DNA of 64,000 nucleotides, from the NCBI RefSeq assembly GCF_001426375.1, contig NZ_LMEO01000050.1, positions 402,100 through 466,099 of the forward strand, written 5' to 3'. Made by a program: the position numbers and the translations under genes. Shown one piece after another: positions 44,808-53,867 of the stretch (positions are counted from its first letter, which is position 1; the number at the start of each line of letters is the position of its first letter). This DNA is from Paenibacillus sp. Root444D2 (GTDB lineage: Bacteria > Bacillota > Bacilli > Paenibacillales > NBRC-103111). The notes under the pieces are model-generated. The model was not told the origin of the DNA. It was given only the letters and a program-made list of their open reading frames with translations, and ran no database searches.

Positions 44808-46091
44808 TTAATGAATCCGTTTGCCGTCCGCGACTACCATTTTTCCTTGCTTGAATACGGAATGAACATGGTTGATCCCAAAGTGATATGGCAGATATGC
44901 CAAGTTATCAGCATTGAAAATAACAAGATCGGCCTGTTTACCCGCTTCCAAACTGCCAATTTCATCCGCTTTTCCGATCGCGTGAGCCGCATTGATGGTC
45001 ACAGCCGTCAGAACTTCCTCCGGCGTCATCCCTAAATTCAAACAGCCCAGCGTCATGACGAGCTGCATAGATTCCGTTGGCGAGCTTCCCGGGTTATAAT
45101 CCGTGGATAAAGCAACGGGAAGTCCCATTTCAATCATCCTACGCGCACGGGCGTGATGCTTTAGCCTTAAATTAAAGGAGGTAGCCGGCAGACAGACAGC
45201 AATGACGCCCGCCCGCTGCATCGCTTCCAATCCTTCATCTGATGCGGCGATCAAATGCTCGGCGGAGATACAACCCAGTTTGCCAGCAAGCTGCGCGCCA
45301 CCCATTGGTTCGATTTCGTCCGCATGGATTTTCAAGCCGAAGCCCATCGCTTTTGCGGCCAACAGAATTTGCTCCGATTCTTCCACAGAAAATACGCCGT
45401 GCTCACAAAATACATCGCAAAATTCAGCAAGTCCCTGACGTTTCACTTCGGGGAGCATTTCTTCAATGATAAGCTGAACGAATTCTTGAGACCGGCCCTT
45501 ATATTCTTCTGGCACCATATGAGCACCCATGAACGTAGACACCAAATCAACCGGATGTTCCTGATTGAGTTTGCGAGTGACCCTGAGCTGCTTAAGCTCA
45601 TCATCCAGCGTTAGACCATATCCGCTCTTGGCTTCTGCTGTGGTAACCCCATAAGAAAGCATGGTATCCAAGCTTTTTTTCGCTTTTACGTACAACTCTT
45701 CTTCCGAAGCCTGACGGGTTGAACGGACTGTGCTGAGTATACCGCCGCCTTGAGCTAAAATTTCTAAATAAGAAGCACCTTTCAGCTTTAAGGCTAGTTC
45801 ATTCTCACGAGAGCCGCCGTGAACCAAATGGGTATGAGGATCAATAAGTCCAGGGGTAACAAGCTTACCCTCAGCATCATGCTTCTGAGTTACCGGCCAT
45901 TCACCGATTTGAGCCAAAACTTCTTCTTCCGTTCCCGCTGCAACAATGATACCGTCTTTGATTGCCACAGCTCCGCTTCGGACTGCTGCAACCTCAGACA
46001 TTTCACCGCCTCGGCGCGGTTCCTGAGTTCCTTGCATGGTAATCAATGTACCAATATTGTGGATCAGCAGGTCAATTCGATTGTTCTCCAT
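44808..46091 (-). CDS. hutI: Imidazolonepropionase (427 aa)
   Basis: An amidohydrolase fold with the metal-binding PGLIDPHTHLVHGGSRENELALKLKGASYLEILAQGGGI, typical of HutI, followed by KIHADEIEPMGGAQLAGKLG and ALSTDYNPGSSPT. The enzyme opens the ring of imidazolone propionate to formiminoglutamate in the cytoplasm. It has a GAGGGGG ribosome site and lies after a stable intercistronic hairpin downstream of hutU. Confidence 0.96.
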   Translation of the reverse strand: MENNRIDLLIHNIGTLITMQGTQEPRRGGEMSEVAAVRSGAVAIKDGIIVAAGTEEEVLAQIGEWPVTQKHDAEGKLVTPGLIDPHTHLVHGGSRENELALKLKGASYLEILAQGGGILSTVRSTRQASEEELYVKAKKSLDTMLSYGVTTAEAKSGYGLTLDDELKQLRVTRKLNQEHPVDLVSTFMGAHMVPEEYKGRSQEFVQLIIEEMLPEVKRQGLAEFCDVFCEHGVFSVEESEQILLAAKAMGFGLKIHADEIEPMGGAQLAGKLGCISAEHLIAASDEGLEAMQRAGVIAVCLPATSFNLRLKHHARARRMIEMGLPVALSTDYNPGSSPTESMQLVMTLGCLNLGMTPEEVLTAVTINAAHAIGKADEIGSLEAGKQADLVIFNADNLAYLPYHFGINHVHSVFKQGKMVVADGKRIH

Positions 46092-46111
46092 CGTTTCTCC
46101 CCCTCGAAATA

Positions 46112-46135
46112 CAGCAAGCCCGAACGGGCTTGCTG
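46112..46135 (-). other. Stable intercistronic hairpin between hutU and hutI
   Basis: CAGCAAGCCC (46112-46121) and GGGCTTGCTG (46126-46135) form a perfect 10-bp stem with a GAAC/GTTC tetraloop. No T-run follows, so it is more likely an RNA-stability or processing element than a terminator. Confidence 0.75.
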
Positions 46136-46169
46136 CGAGTTATCATCATTCTTTTATATATTCAGAAAC

Positions 46170-47834
46170 TTAGATACCCATCATCGGTACGCGAACGCCG
46201 CGTTCCTTCGCCGTTTGAATGGCAATGTCATAACCGGCATCTGCATGACGGATGACGCCCATTCCAGGGTCCGTGTTCAAAACGCGAGCTAATCTTTCGT
46301 CCGCTTCTTCGGAACCGTCCGCAACGACAACCATACCTGCGTGCAGGGAGTATCCCATGCCTACGCCGCCGCCATGATGGACGGAAACCCAGCTCGCACC
46401 GGATGCCGTATTCACTAGCGCATTTAATATCGCCCAGTCGCCAACAACATCGCTGCCGTCCTTCATCGACTCGGTCTCACGGTTTGGAGAAGCCACGGAA
46501 CCGCAATCCAGATGATCACGTCCGATAACGATTGGCGCGGACAGTTCGCCATTGCGCACCATTTCGTTAATAGCCAGACCCATCTTGGCCCGTTCCCCGT
46601 AACCCAACCAGCAAATACGCGCTGGTAGACCTTGGAAAGCAACTTTCTCTCTTGCCAATTCGATCCATTTACGCAGATGCGCATTGTCTGGGAACAATTT
46701 CAAAGCAAGTTCATCGGTTTTATAGATATCCTCCGGATTACCGGACAGTGCCGCCCAACGAAACGGTCCTTTTCCTTCGCAGAAGAGCGGACGGATGTAA
46801 GCCGGAACAAATCCAGGGAAGTTAAAAGCGTCCTTAACCCCTTCATCAAGAGCTACTTGACGGATGTTGTTGCCATAATCAAATACGGTTGACCCCAGTT
46901 TTTGAAGATCAAGCATGGCCTGAACATGAGCAGCCATCGACTTTTTGGACAGCTTCACATACTGCGTCGGATCGTTTTTACGCAAGTCAGCCGCAGCTTC
47001 CAATGAATAACCGACCGGTATATAGCCGTTAAGCGGATCGTGAGCCGAGGTTTGATCGGTTACGAAATCAGGCACAATTCCCCGTTTCACAAATTCCGCG
47101 AAAACCTCTGCAGCGTTTCCTACTAGCCCAATAGCGAGCGCTTTTCCCTCAGCTTTCGCTTCGTTCGCAAGCTTCAACGCTTCATCCAGATCGTATACCA
47201 TGACGTCGCAATAACGTGTGTCGATTCTGCGTTTAATACGGGTCGGATCTACATCTACACCAATAACGACGCCATCGTTCATCGTTACTGCGAGAGGTTG
47301 AGCGCCGCCCATACCGCCAAGTCCGGCCGTTAAAGTCAAAGTACCTCTTAATGTGCCTCCCGAATGCTGCCTAGCTGCCTCCGCGAAGGTCTCATAGGTT
47401 CCTTGCAAAATGCCTTGCGTACCGATATAAATCCAGCTGCCAGCCGTCATCTGGCCGTACATCATAAGACCCTGCTTATCGAGTTCATGGAACGTCTCCC
47501 AGTTGGCATAGGCCGGAACAATGACCGAGTTGGAGATGAGAACCCGCGGCGCATGCGAATGCGTTCTGAATACGCCAACCGGTTTCCCGGATTGTACAAG
47601 AAGCGTTTCATCCGCTTCCAGGTTCGTTAGACATTCTACGATCTTGTCATAAGACTCCCAGTTCCGCGCAGCCTTGCCGATTCCGCCATAGACGACGAGA
47701 TCTTCCGGACGTTCGGCTACGTCAGGGTCCAGATTGTTCATCAACATACGCAGGACAGCTTCCTGCTGCCAACCTTTTGCCGTTAGCTTCGTTCCGTGTG
47801 CTGCTCGAATCGTACGTTTGACTTTTTGTTCCAT
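46170..47834 (-). CDS. hutU: Urocanate hydratase (554 aa)
   Basis: Full-length urocanase with canonical blocks: VYGGIGKAARNWESYDKI, MYGQMTAGSWIYIGTQGI, GGMGGAQPLAVTMNDGV, FVTDQTSAHDPLNGYIP, the Cys-containing AFQGLPARICWLGYGER, and VSVHHGGGVGMGYSLHAG. It adds water to urocanate using NAD as an electrophile, forming imidazolone propionate. I see none of the changes that might mark a thiourocanate or methylurocanate enzyme, though that needs comparison. GGAGT precedes the ATG. Confidence 0.96.
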   Translation of the reverse strand: MEQKVKRTIRAAHGTKLTAKGWQQEAVLRMLMNNLDPDVAERPEDLVVYGGIGKAARNWESYDKIVECLTNLEADETLLVQSGKPVGVFRTHSHAPRVLISNSVIVPAYANWETFHELDKQGLMMYGQMTAGSWIYIGTQGILQGTYETFAEAARQHSGGTLRGTLTLTAGLGGMGGAQPLAVTMNDGVVIGVDVDPTRIKRRIDTRYCDVMVYDLDEALKLANEAKAEGKALAIGLVGNAAEVFAEFVKRGIVPDFVTDQTSAHDPLNGYIPVGYSLEAAADLRKNDPTQYVKLSKKSMAAHVQAMLDLQKLGSTVFDYGNNIRQVALDEGVKDAFNFPGFVPAYIRPLFCEGKGPFRWAALSGNPEDIYKTDELALKLFPDNAHLRKWIELAREKVAFQGLPARICWLGYGERAKMGLAINEMVRNGELSAPIVIGRDHLDCGSVASPNRETESMKDGSDVVGDWAILNALVNTASGASWVSVHHGGGVGMGYSLHAGMVVVADGSEEADERLARVLNTDPGMGVIRHADAGYDIAIQTAKERGVRVPMMGI

Positions 47835-47864
47835 GAATAGTCACTCCTCTATGTTGTGTTCGAA

Positions 47865-48833
47865 TTAATCTCGTTTCATATAGCCCGTTAAGAAAGTCAA
47901 GATGACATGCAAAGCGGTCCTGACCGTCGCTCTGCGGGGATCTTGCATGGGATCCACACAAACAATATCAAAGCCTCGCACCTTGGGATGCTGTCCTAAT
48001 AGGAATACCGCTTCCAACAACTGCCATGAGGTCATTCCGGCTGGAACGAGCGCTGGCACACCTGGTGCATAAGCTTGATCCAGTACATCCATATCAACGG
48101 TTACATAAATGGCATCTGTCCCGTCACCGGCAACCTCTAGCGCCTTTTCCACCAAAGCATCGATTCCTTCTTTGGCTACCTGACGTGCCGTATATTGGGT
48201 AATTCCTTGCGCCATGGCGTATTCATGATACGCTCTTGAATTGGCGAAGCTGTGAAGACCGATTTGCGCAATATGGCGACCTTCAACCGTGCCCGATTCG
48301 ATCAACCCGCGGATTGGCGTTCCGTTGGAAGGACCTCCGTCCTCCAGATTCCGGACATCCATGTGGGAGTCAAGCTGAACGATACCCACCTTACCACCGA
48401 CATGGTGTTTAAATGCTTTCACAGAGGGGCAAGTGATGGAATGATCGCCGCCAGCAATAATCGGGAACAAATGAGGCATTGCTGCATAAACGTTCTTCAG
48501 CCCTTGTTCGATATTGGCATGACAGCGCAGCAGATCCGTCACATGCATCTGAATATCTCCAAGATCACGTGCTTGCAATTCCTGCAAATCGACACCATGG
48601 TCGATACTGTACGTTGTCACATTTGCAAATAATTCCCGCAAGGCATTCGGTGTCATCGAAGCGCCTGAAATACTGATCGACGTCTTAGAAAGCGGAACTC
48701 CGATGAAACCGACTTGGACTTCTTCCACGCCTTCCCAACGGGTCAACCACTGGGATACCTTGGTCTCGAATCGATCCCGCCAATTGGAGTTTCGTACGAA
48801 TTCCGGCGGATTCAGCAGTTCAATTTGTCTCAA
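47865..48833 (-). CDS. hutG: Formimidoylglutamase (322 aa)
   Basis: The ureohydrolase metal motifs are present: PIIAGGDHSITCPSVKAF, QLDSHMDVRNLEDGGPSNGTPIRGLIE and VTVDMDVLDQAYAPGVPALVPAGMT. The combination matches HutG, which hydrolyses formiminoglutamate to glutamate and formamide using two Mn ions. The start is a TTG at 48833, eight bases after GGAGGG; there is no better ATG. It is the first gene of the hutG-hutU-hutI series. Confidence 0.93.
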   Translation of the reverse strand: MRQIELLNPPEFVRNSNWRDRFETKVSQWLTRWEGVEEVQVGFIGVPLSKTSISISGASMTPNALRELFANVTTYSIDHGVDLQELQARDLGDIQMHVTDLLRCHANIEQGLKNVYAAMPHLFPIIAGGDHSITCPSVKAFKHHVGGKVGIVQLDSHMDVRNLEDGGPSNGTPIRGLIESGTVEGRHIAQIGLHSFANSRAYHEYAMAQGITQYTARQVAKEGIDALVEKALEVAGDGTDAIYVTVDMDVLDQAYAPGVPALVPAGMTSWQLLEAVFLLGQHPKVRGFDIVCVDPMQDPRRATVRTALHVILTFLTGYMKRD

Positions 48834-48978
48834 AGCTGCTTCCCTCCTGTAGGTTGATGAAACAAAGATTGTTTGTTTCTATGACTCCATCATACTGAAA
48901 AATGGATCATCTGAATCTAGCCGAATTTGCGGAAAGGTAGCACAATATTACGGTTTACCCCGAAATTGAACATTTCGA

Positions 48979-48992
48979 TGAAAACGCTTAAA
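48979..48992 (-). promoter_or_regulatory. cre-like site upstream of hutG
   Basis: TGAAAACGCTTAAA matches the catabolite response element TGWAARCGYTWNCW at all positions but one (position 13). It lies about 146 bases before the hutG start and adjoins the regulator's terminator. CcpA control of hut genes is known in Bacillus subtilis. Confidence 0.55.
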
Positions 48993-49017
48993 AGCCAACC
49001 CCTGAGCGGATTGGCTT
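48992..49017 (-). terminator. Probable terminator after the AraC-family regulator
   Basis: AAGCCAA (48992-48998) pairs with TTGGCTT (49011-49017), extended by a bulged CC/GG. On the minus strand TTTT follows. It lies about 20 bases after the regulator stop. Confidence 0.6.
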
Positions 49018-49038
49018 AAAGTGATTATATCTATAACA

Positions 49039-50232
49039 CTAGCACTGGGCTGATGACCGATAGTCCGTCGGGCTGCACCCCATAATCATTTTGAATTTCC
49101 TTGCAAAATAGTTCGCATCCTGAAAGCCGACTCGCGCGGCAATCTCTTGCATGGTCAATTCCGTTTTCTCTAATAGATAAACGGCCTTCTCAATACGAAC
49201 TTTATTTAGAAAATCGACAAAGCTTACACCCGCTTCTTTTTTGAATACATGGGCAAAATAATGGGTGCTTAAGTAACAATGCTGGGCAATTTCTTTTAAT
49301 AGCATTTTGTCTTGATGATGCTCTCTTATATAGACAATAGCGGATCTCACAATGGGGGACACCTCTAAGGCATGATCGTCCGATACCTGCTTGGCCAGCT
49401 TCCTCCAGTATGCGCACAGCTTTTTAACAAATTTGTCATATCGAATGGTACTGTACAAGTCTTGAAGCATTCTCGCGTTTTCAGATAAAATTTCAGAAGC
49501 ATTACCTCCTAAGTCGACAACCATTCTTGACAAAGAGAGTACTAGATCATAGGCTTCCGACTTAAATAGATCAATATTATGCTTATACGATTGGGAGAGA
49601 CTTTCTAATAACTCGACCAAATAAGTGATTGAGCCTTCTTCATCACCAATCCGGACACGTGACAGCAATTCGATTTTCTCTTCATGGGTCACCGGCTTTG
49701 CGCGTTCTTCCTGAATGCTTCTTTGTCCTTCATATTGAAAAATCATCCGGTTTCCTTGAAAGAAACGGTCGATCAATGATTCTTTGGCTTCGCTGTAGGA
49801 AAGATGAAGCTTGTAAGGATCTTCATAATAAGTGCCTATCCCAGCTGAAACGGAAAAGCCCTTCGTATCGACGAAGTTTTGAATTTTCCGGACCATGCCA
49901 TACGTAACTTGTTTATAAGACGCTTCTACAGGTTGAACCGATTGGAGATCCAATAATACGGCCAGTACACCTTCTCCAACCCATACCCACAGGAATGGTA
50001 AGGTGACACTCTCAAAAATGGCATTCACCAACACCTGCCCGATCTCAATACTCCATTGCAATGACTTGTCCAAGGCCAAATCAGTATAACGGTCGATGGA
50101 CAAAACGATAACGACTTGGGGCCGCGGTTCGATGCCAAGCCGCTCACGCATTTCTTCATAATCCGCTTCATGGATTAACGTCCCGGAAATGAGAAGTTGC
50201 GAAAAGGAGGCTTGGGCCGTATCCAATTTCAT
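49039..50232 (-). CDS. AraC-family regulator with GGDEF-like N-terminal domain, candidate hut regulator (397 aa)
   Basis: The C-terminus (LLKEIAQHCYLSTHYFAHVFKKEAGVSFVDFLNKVRIEKAVYLLEKTELTMQEIAARVGFQDANYFARKFKMIMGCSPTDYR) is an AraC double helix-turn-helix. The N-terminal 150 residues (VVIVLSIDRYTD..., VSAGIGTYYEDPYKLHLSYSEAKESL) resemble the degenerate GGDEF-like linker of YesN regulators, but there is no receiver domain. It sits between the lyase and hutG and is flanked by terminators, so it is transcribed on its own. No HutP-type antiterminator gene is seen, making this the likely hut regulator. Confidence 0.85.
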   Translation of the reverse strand: MKLDTAQASFSQLLISGTLIHEADYEEMRERLGIEPRPQVVIVLSIDRYTDLALDKSLQWSIEIGQVLVNAIFESVTLPFLWVWVGEGVLAVLLDLQSVQPVEASYKQVTYGMVRKIQNFVDTKGFSVSAGIGTYYEDPYKLHLSYSEAKESLIDRFFQGNRMIFQYEGQRSIQEERAKPVTHEEKIELLSRVRIGDEEGSITYLVELLESLSQSYKHNIDLFKSEAYDLVLSLSRMVVDLGGNASEILSENARMLQDLYSTIRYDKFVKKLCAYWRKLAKQVSDDHALEVSPIVRSAIVYIREHHQDKMLLKEIAQHCYLSTHYFAHVFKKEAGVSFVDFLNKVRIEKAVYLLEKTELTMQEIAARVGFQDANYFARKFKMIMGCSPTDYRSSAQC

Positions 50233-50255
50233 TGTCTAATCACCTCCCCTATCTT

Positions 50256-50302
50256 AAAAAAGGAAGCCGTTTTGCTCTTAAACTTCAGAGAAAACTGCTT
50301 CC
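50256..50302 (-). terminator. Rho-independent terminator after the HutH-family lyase gene
   Basis: GGAAGCCGTTTT (50262-50273) pairs with AAAACTGCTTCC (50291-50302) with one mismatch. Five or more Ts follow on the minus strand. It separates the lyase transcript from the regulator. Confidence 0.9.
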
Positions 50303-50310
50303 ATGTTATT

Positions 50311-51870
50311 TTATTCTATTTCACCTATCATGTCTTCAACAACCTTTACGATGTCGCCCTCATGAATTTGATGATAGATCGTCACAATGTCCGGATAGAG
50401 AAATCGGTCTTCCTCCACCGTCGGCACTTTCGATCGTATCAGATTATATACTGCCGCAATTACCGGAGAAGGTTTCAACGGACGATGAAAATCAAGAGCT
50501 TGTACGGCCGTCATTAATTCAATCGCCAAAATATATGTCAATTTCTTCGAAATTTGATAGGCTTTCCTTGAAGCAGCATAGGCGAAGCTGACAACATCCT
50601 CTTGATTGGCGCAAGTGGGAACATTATCTACGGAGGCTGGGTGAGAAAGAATTCTAATCTCTCCCAACAGTCCTACAGCCGTATATTGCGGGATCATATA
50701 TCCGCTGTTTAATCCTGGATTCTTCACTAAAAAACTAGGCAGCTCGCTCAGGTGATAGTTCACTAATCGGTCAATTCTTCTCTCTGCTATTTTTGCCAGA
50801 TTAGCCATGGCTATACACATAATATCTGCCTGAATGCCAACATAGGTACCGTCGAAATTACCTCCCATTAGAGCAATTCCGTCATTGTCTTCGGGATAAA
50901 TAACAGGATTATCGCTTACGGAGTTCAGCTCATTATGGATTGTAAAGGCTGCATCCTTCAGATTTTTTTTGGAAGCTCCATGTACTTGAGGAATGCATCG
51001 TAAACTTAACGCATCTTGCAATCGATAATCTTTATAGGTTTCAACAATTTCACTGCCTTTAAGGATTCGGATTATATTTTGTGCCGTCTTAGCCTGTTCC
51101 TCATGTTTTTTTAAAGAATGAAGTCTTGGATCAAAGGCGTGAATCGTTCCTTTCAAAGCTTCAAGTGACATGGCGCCAGCAATATCCGCGGTTTTTACCG
51201 CTTGAATGGCATTATATAGGGTTAGAATGGCCATTGCAGTAACGGAGGATGTCCCGCTGGTCAGTGCCAGTCCTTCTTTACAGCTTAAAGTCGTAGGTTT
51301 TAATCCTGCTCTTTCAAGCGCCTCACTGCCTGAGATGAGTTCTTCCTTGTACCATGCTTTGCCCTCCCCAATAAGCACCAATGCCATATGAGCTTCCGGA
51401 GAAAGATATCCAACGGATCCATCACCTGGAGCAAAAGGGGTGATTCCTTGATTCAATAGCGAAGCCACAAGCTCTAGCAGTTCCAACCGAACCCCGGAAT
51501 AACCATGACCCAAATGAATGAGAATCATCAGTTGAATGGCTCTTACAACTTCTTTCTCTAGTGGATCCCCTACGGAAACGGCATGCGATCTAATAATGTT
51601 GCGCTGCAGGGTTTCGGCGTCTTCGGTTGAGATGATCTCTGTCACATTACTCCCAAAGCCAGTCGTAACGCCATAAATGATGCGGTTTTCGTTTAAAAAT
51701 TTCTCAATAAGGTGTCTGGATTGCTTGACGCGATCGCAGAAGCTTTGTGAAAAGGATATTTTGGCCCCAAAACGGGCTACTGCGACAAATTCGGAAATTG
51801 AGATCGGATGATCGCCAAGAATCACTGTATTTATGTCTTTGGGATGAATGGGGGCAGTTGCAATTTCCAT
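50311..51870 (-). CDS. HutH-family aromatic/histidine ammonia-lyase-like protein lacking the MIO triad (519 aa)
   Basis: Overall this is a full-length class I lyase: IYGVTTGFGSNVTE (Tyr66), NIIRSHAVSVGDPL (His96), SLRCIPQVHGA (Arg291), NSVSDNPVIYPED, and CANQEDVVS. However, the cofactor-forming Ala-Ser-Gly in the usual GS.GASGDLAPLAH is missing; the protein has GSVGYLSPEAH (151-161). The substrate-site Asn is Ser (LALTSGT, 203-207) and the catalytic Tyr before SLRC is Leu288. These changes speak against ordinary histidine deamination. MIO-free relatives are known, namely ergothionases, which eliminate trimethylamine. The ATG at 51870, nine bases after AAGGAG, sets the start. The neighbouring MFS gene may supply the substrate. 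Confidence 0.85.
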   Translation of the reverse strand: MEIATAPIHPKDINTVILGDHPISISEFVAVARFGAKISFSQSFCDRVKQSRHLIEKFLNENRIIYGVTTGFGSNVTEIISTEDAETLQRNIIRSHAVSVGDPLEKEVVRAIQLMILIHLGHGYSGVRLELLELVASLLNQGITPFAPGDGSVGYLSPEAHMALVLIGEGKAWYKEELISGSEALERAGLKPTTLSCKEGLALTSGTSSVTAMAILTLYNAIQAVKTADIAGAMSLEALKGTIHAFDPRLHSLKKHEEQAKTAQNIIRILKGSEIVETYKDYRLQDALSLRCIPQVHGASKKNLKDAAFTIHNELNSVSDNPVIYPEDNDGIALMGGNFDGTYVGIQADIMCIAMANLAKIAERRIDRLVNYHLSELPSFLVKNPGLNSGYMIPQYTAVGLLGEIRILSHPASVDNVPTCANQEDVVSFAYAASRKAYQISKKLTYILAIELMTAVQALDFHRPLKPSPVIAAVYNLIRSKVPTVEEDRFLYPDIVTIYHQIHEGDIVKVVEDMIGEIE

Positions 51871-51930
51871 GAAAAACATCTCCTTTAAAACCAATACATA
51901 CTATGCAATAGTTGTCGGTTAAATATGCAT

Positions 51931-51959
51931 ACAAGAGATGTCCGAAAGACATCTCTTGT
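51931..51959 (-). other. Perfect hairpin between the MFS gene and the HutH-family gene
   Basis: ACAAGAGATGTC (51931-51942) and GACATCTCTTGT (51948-51959) form a 12-bp stem with a 5-base loop. It starts 11 bases after the MFS stop. The following bases are AT-rich but without a clean T-run, so it may be a weak terminator or attenuator before the lyase. Confidence 0.7.
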
Positions 51960-51969
51960 CAAAGTTTGA

Positions 51970-53301
51970 TTAATGATAATGGATGTCATCATCCAGAGCA
52001 AGTGATTTCGTCTCCGGCGCCCAAGCGATAGAAACGATAGTTCCGATTAGCAGAACTACGCTCATACCAATCATTGATGGGGTCAATCCCATGGAACTAA
52101 CACTTACCGGTAATAGAAAAGTTCCGATGGCCGAACCGATTCGGCTTATTGCGGTAACAACACCAACACCAGATCCCCGAATTTCGGTGGGAAAGAGCTC
52201 GGCTGGATATACTAAGGTAAGATTGGAAGCGGCAGACATAACAAAAGTAAATAAACAAAATATTGAAATTGCCACGATATGTGAACCTGCTGGTAAAAGA
52301 GTAAGCGCAAGCAAGGAGACTGTAAGGATAATAAATGTGCTAATCGTAAAACTCCTACGTGTATATTTCTCTGTAAACCACAGACCGGCAACCGAACCGA
52401 CAAGCAGGAATAAATTCAGAATGGTGTCCATCAAGAACGTCTCTTCAAATCCCATTTTAGCTAAAATATCCGGCAGGAACGTATAAATGGCGAAGTACGG
52501 AATGACTTGACATACATAAAAGAGACCGCCAAAAGCCGTACGTTTCCAAAGCTGTTTTTTGAAAAGATCTTGAAAGCGGTACGTTTTAGAGGTATGCTCC
52601 AAACGCGTTTCATCAAGCTCCGCAAGTGGTCCGATATGCTTCTTCACGATTTCCCTTGCTTCCTCCACACGTCCCATGCTAATGAGCCATCTAGGGGATT
52701 CAGGTGTTCCGATCCGCAACAGAAGAACGATTACTGCCGGGATAGCCGCACTAGCTAGCATCCACCGCCAGGAATCCGGGCCTGTCTTAAGCAGATAATA
52801 ACCAACAATGTTGGAGACTACATAACCGACGGTCCACATGACATTTAAGAAAGAAAGTAAAAAGCCTCGATGCTTTCTAGGCGCGAACTCGGCAAGCAGC
52901 GTCGACCCGATTGCGTAATCGCCACCCAAAGCAAAACCGATCAATATACGCAGGATGAACAGAATCGTAGGATCTTGTACAAAAAATTGTAAGAAAGATG
53001 CTAAAGCAATGACTACGAAGTTACCAAGGAAGATTTTCTGTCTACCTATACGGTCAGATAATCCTCCGAGGAGCAGACTGCCGAAAAAAAGTCCGATCAA
53101 CGCTGAACTTCCTATTAATCCGCTCCAAATCGGGCTAAGGTTCATTTGAGGTCCAATCAAAGTCAGAGCCATTCCTATAATACCAAGAGCATATCCATCA
53201 GAAAAATTAGAACCAAACGTAAGTGCTGTAATTTTCAGATGAAACTTATTAAGTGGCGCGTCATCAATCTTATAAGGTTTCATGGATAGTTGTACGGACA
53301 T
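51970..53301 (-). CDS. MFS transporter, sugar/aromatic-acid-type (443 aa)
   Basis: Twelve membrane segments with the MFS motif GGLSDRIGRQKIFLG between helices 2 and 3, GFALGGDYAIGSTLLAEFAPRKHRGFLLSF after helix 4, PESPRWLISMGRVEEA in the central loop and PAELFPTEIRGSGVG in the second half. This is the sugar-porter/AAHS-like group, which also carries organic cations and aromatic acids. It precedes the HutH-family lyase and may import its substrate, such as histidine or a betaine of it (inference). Confidence 0.85.
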   Translation of the reverse strand: MSVQLSMKPYKIDDAPLNKFHLKITALTFGSNFSDGYALGIIGMALTLIGPQMNLSPIWSGLIGSSALIGLFFGSLLLGGLSDRIGRQKIFLGNFVVIALASFLQFFVQDPTILFILRILIGFALGGDYAIGSTLLAEFAPRKHRGFLLSFLNVMWTVGYVVSNIVGYYLLKTGPDSWRWMLASAAIPAVIVLLLRIGTPESPRWLISMGRVEEAREIVKKHIGPLAELDETRLEHTSKTYRFQDLFKKQLWKRTAFGGLFYVCQVIPYFAIYTFLPDILAKMGFEETFLMDTILNLFLLVGSVAGLWFTEKYTRRSFTISTFIILTVSLLALTLLPAGSHIVAISIFCLFTFVMSAASNLTLVYPAELFPTEIRGSGVGVVTAISRIGSAIGTFLLPVSVSSMGLTPSMIGMSVVLLIGTIVSIAWAPETKSLALDDDIHYH

Positions 53302-53867
53302 AGCAGTAACCCCCGTTTATGAAAATCGATTTTATAAATATCTTGACTACGCCCTCCGGAGGCAAGTAACCACTTTTAAACATGAATAAATGGTACATCC
53401 TTTCCTGCAATTTTATCAGGTTAAGTGTCAAGGCTCCTCCTTCTAAATGTCAATTAACTTAACAAAAAATGAATAAAATCATTAAATTGAATATTTATGT
53501 TAAGTTTATTAACACTAGAATACCTTCAAACCAGATGAATGGAACTAAACAATATTGCCAAACACTAGCACGATTTTACTTTCCAATTTAGAACCAAACT
53601 GATCTCATTATTTTTGATTGTGACTAATAATGTGATACATTCCATTCTCTTTCTTCGTTCCAAAGCGATTTGAAGCGATTTAAAGCGTTTTCAAATTACC
53701 GATTTTCCTTTGAAATCCGCTGTAGTAAATAAAGTATAATCGTTCATTATGGATTGCGCTCTAGATAATAATTCGGATTACTAGCACAATATTGCTGGAA
53801 AGAACTGCTACTGGAAAGGTATATGAAATGACTTGGAACTGCCATAATTCATTCAGCATACCCAATT
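53302..53867 (-). other. Intergenic region upstream of the MFS gene with a cre-like site
   Basis: No gene is seen. TGAAAACGCTTTAA (53693-53680, minus strand) fits the catabolite response element with one mismatch and lies within a small AAGCGATTT repeat (53662-53690). It is about 380 bases from the MFS start, far for direct repression unless a long leader exists. The rest is AT-rich. Confidence 0.4.

Noticed and set aside
46112..46135. Terminator between hutU and hutI
   Set aside because: The stem is strong but no T-run follows on the minus strand, and hutI follows with its own ribosome site.
50311..51870. HutH-family gene as a pseudogene
   Set aside because: The altered catalytic residues sit in an intact 519-codon frame with normal ribosome site, conserved flanking motifs and terminator, so a changed function is more likely than decay.
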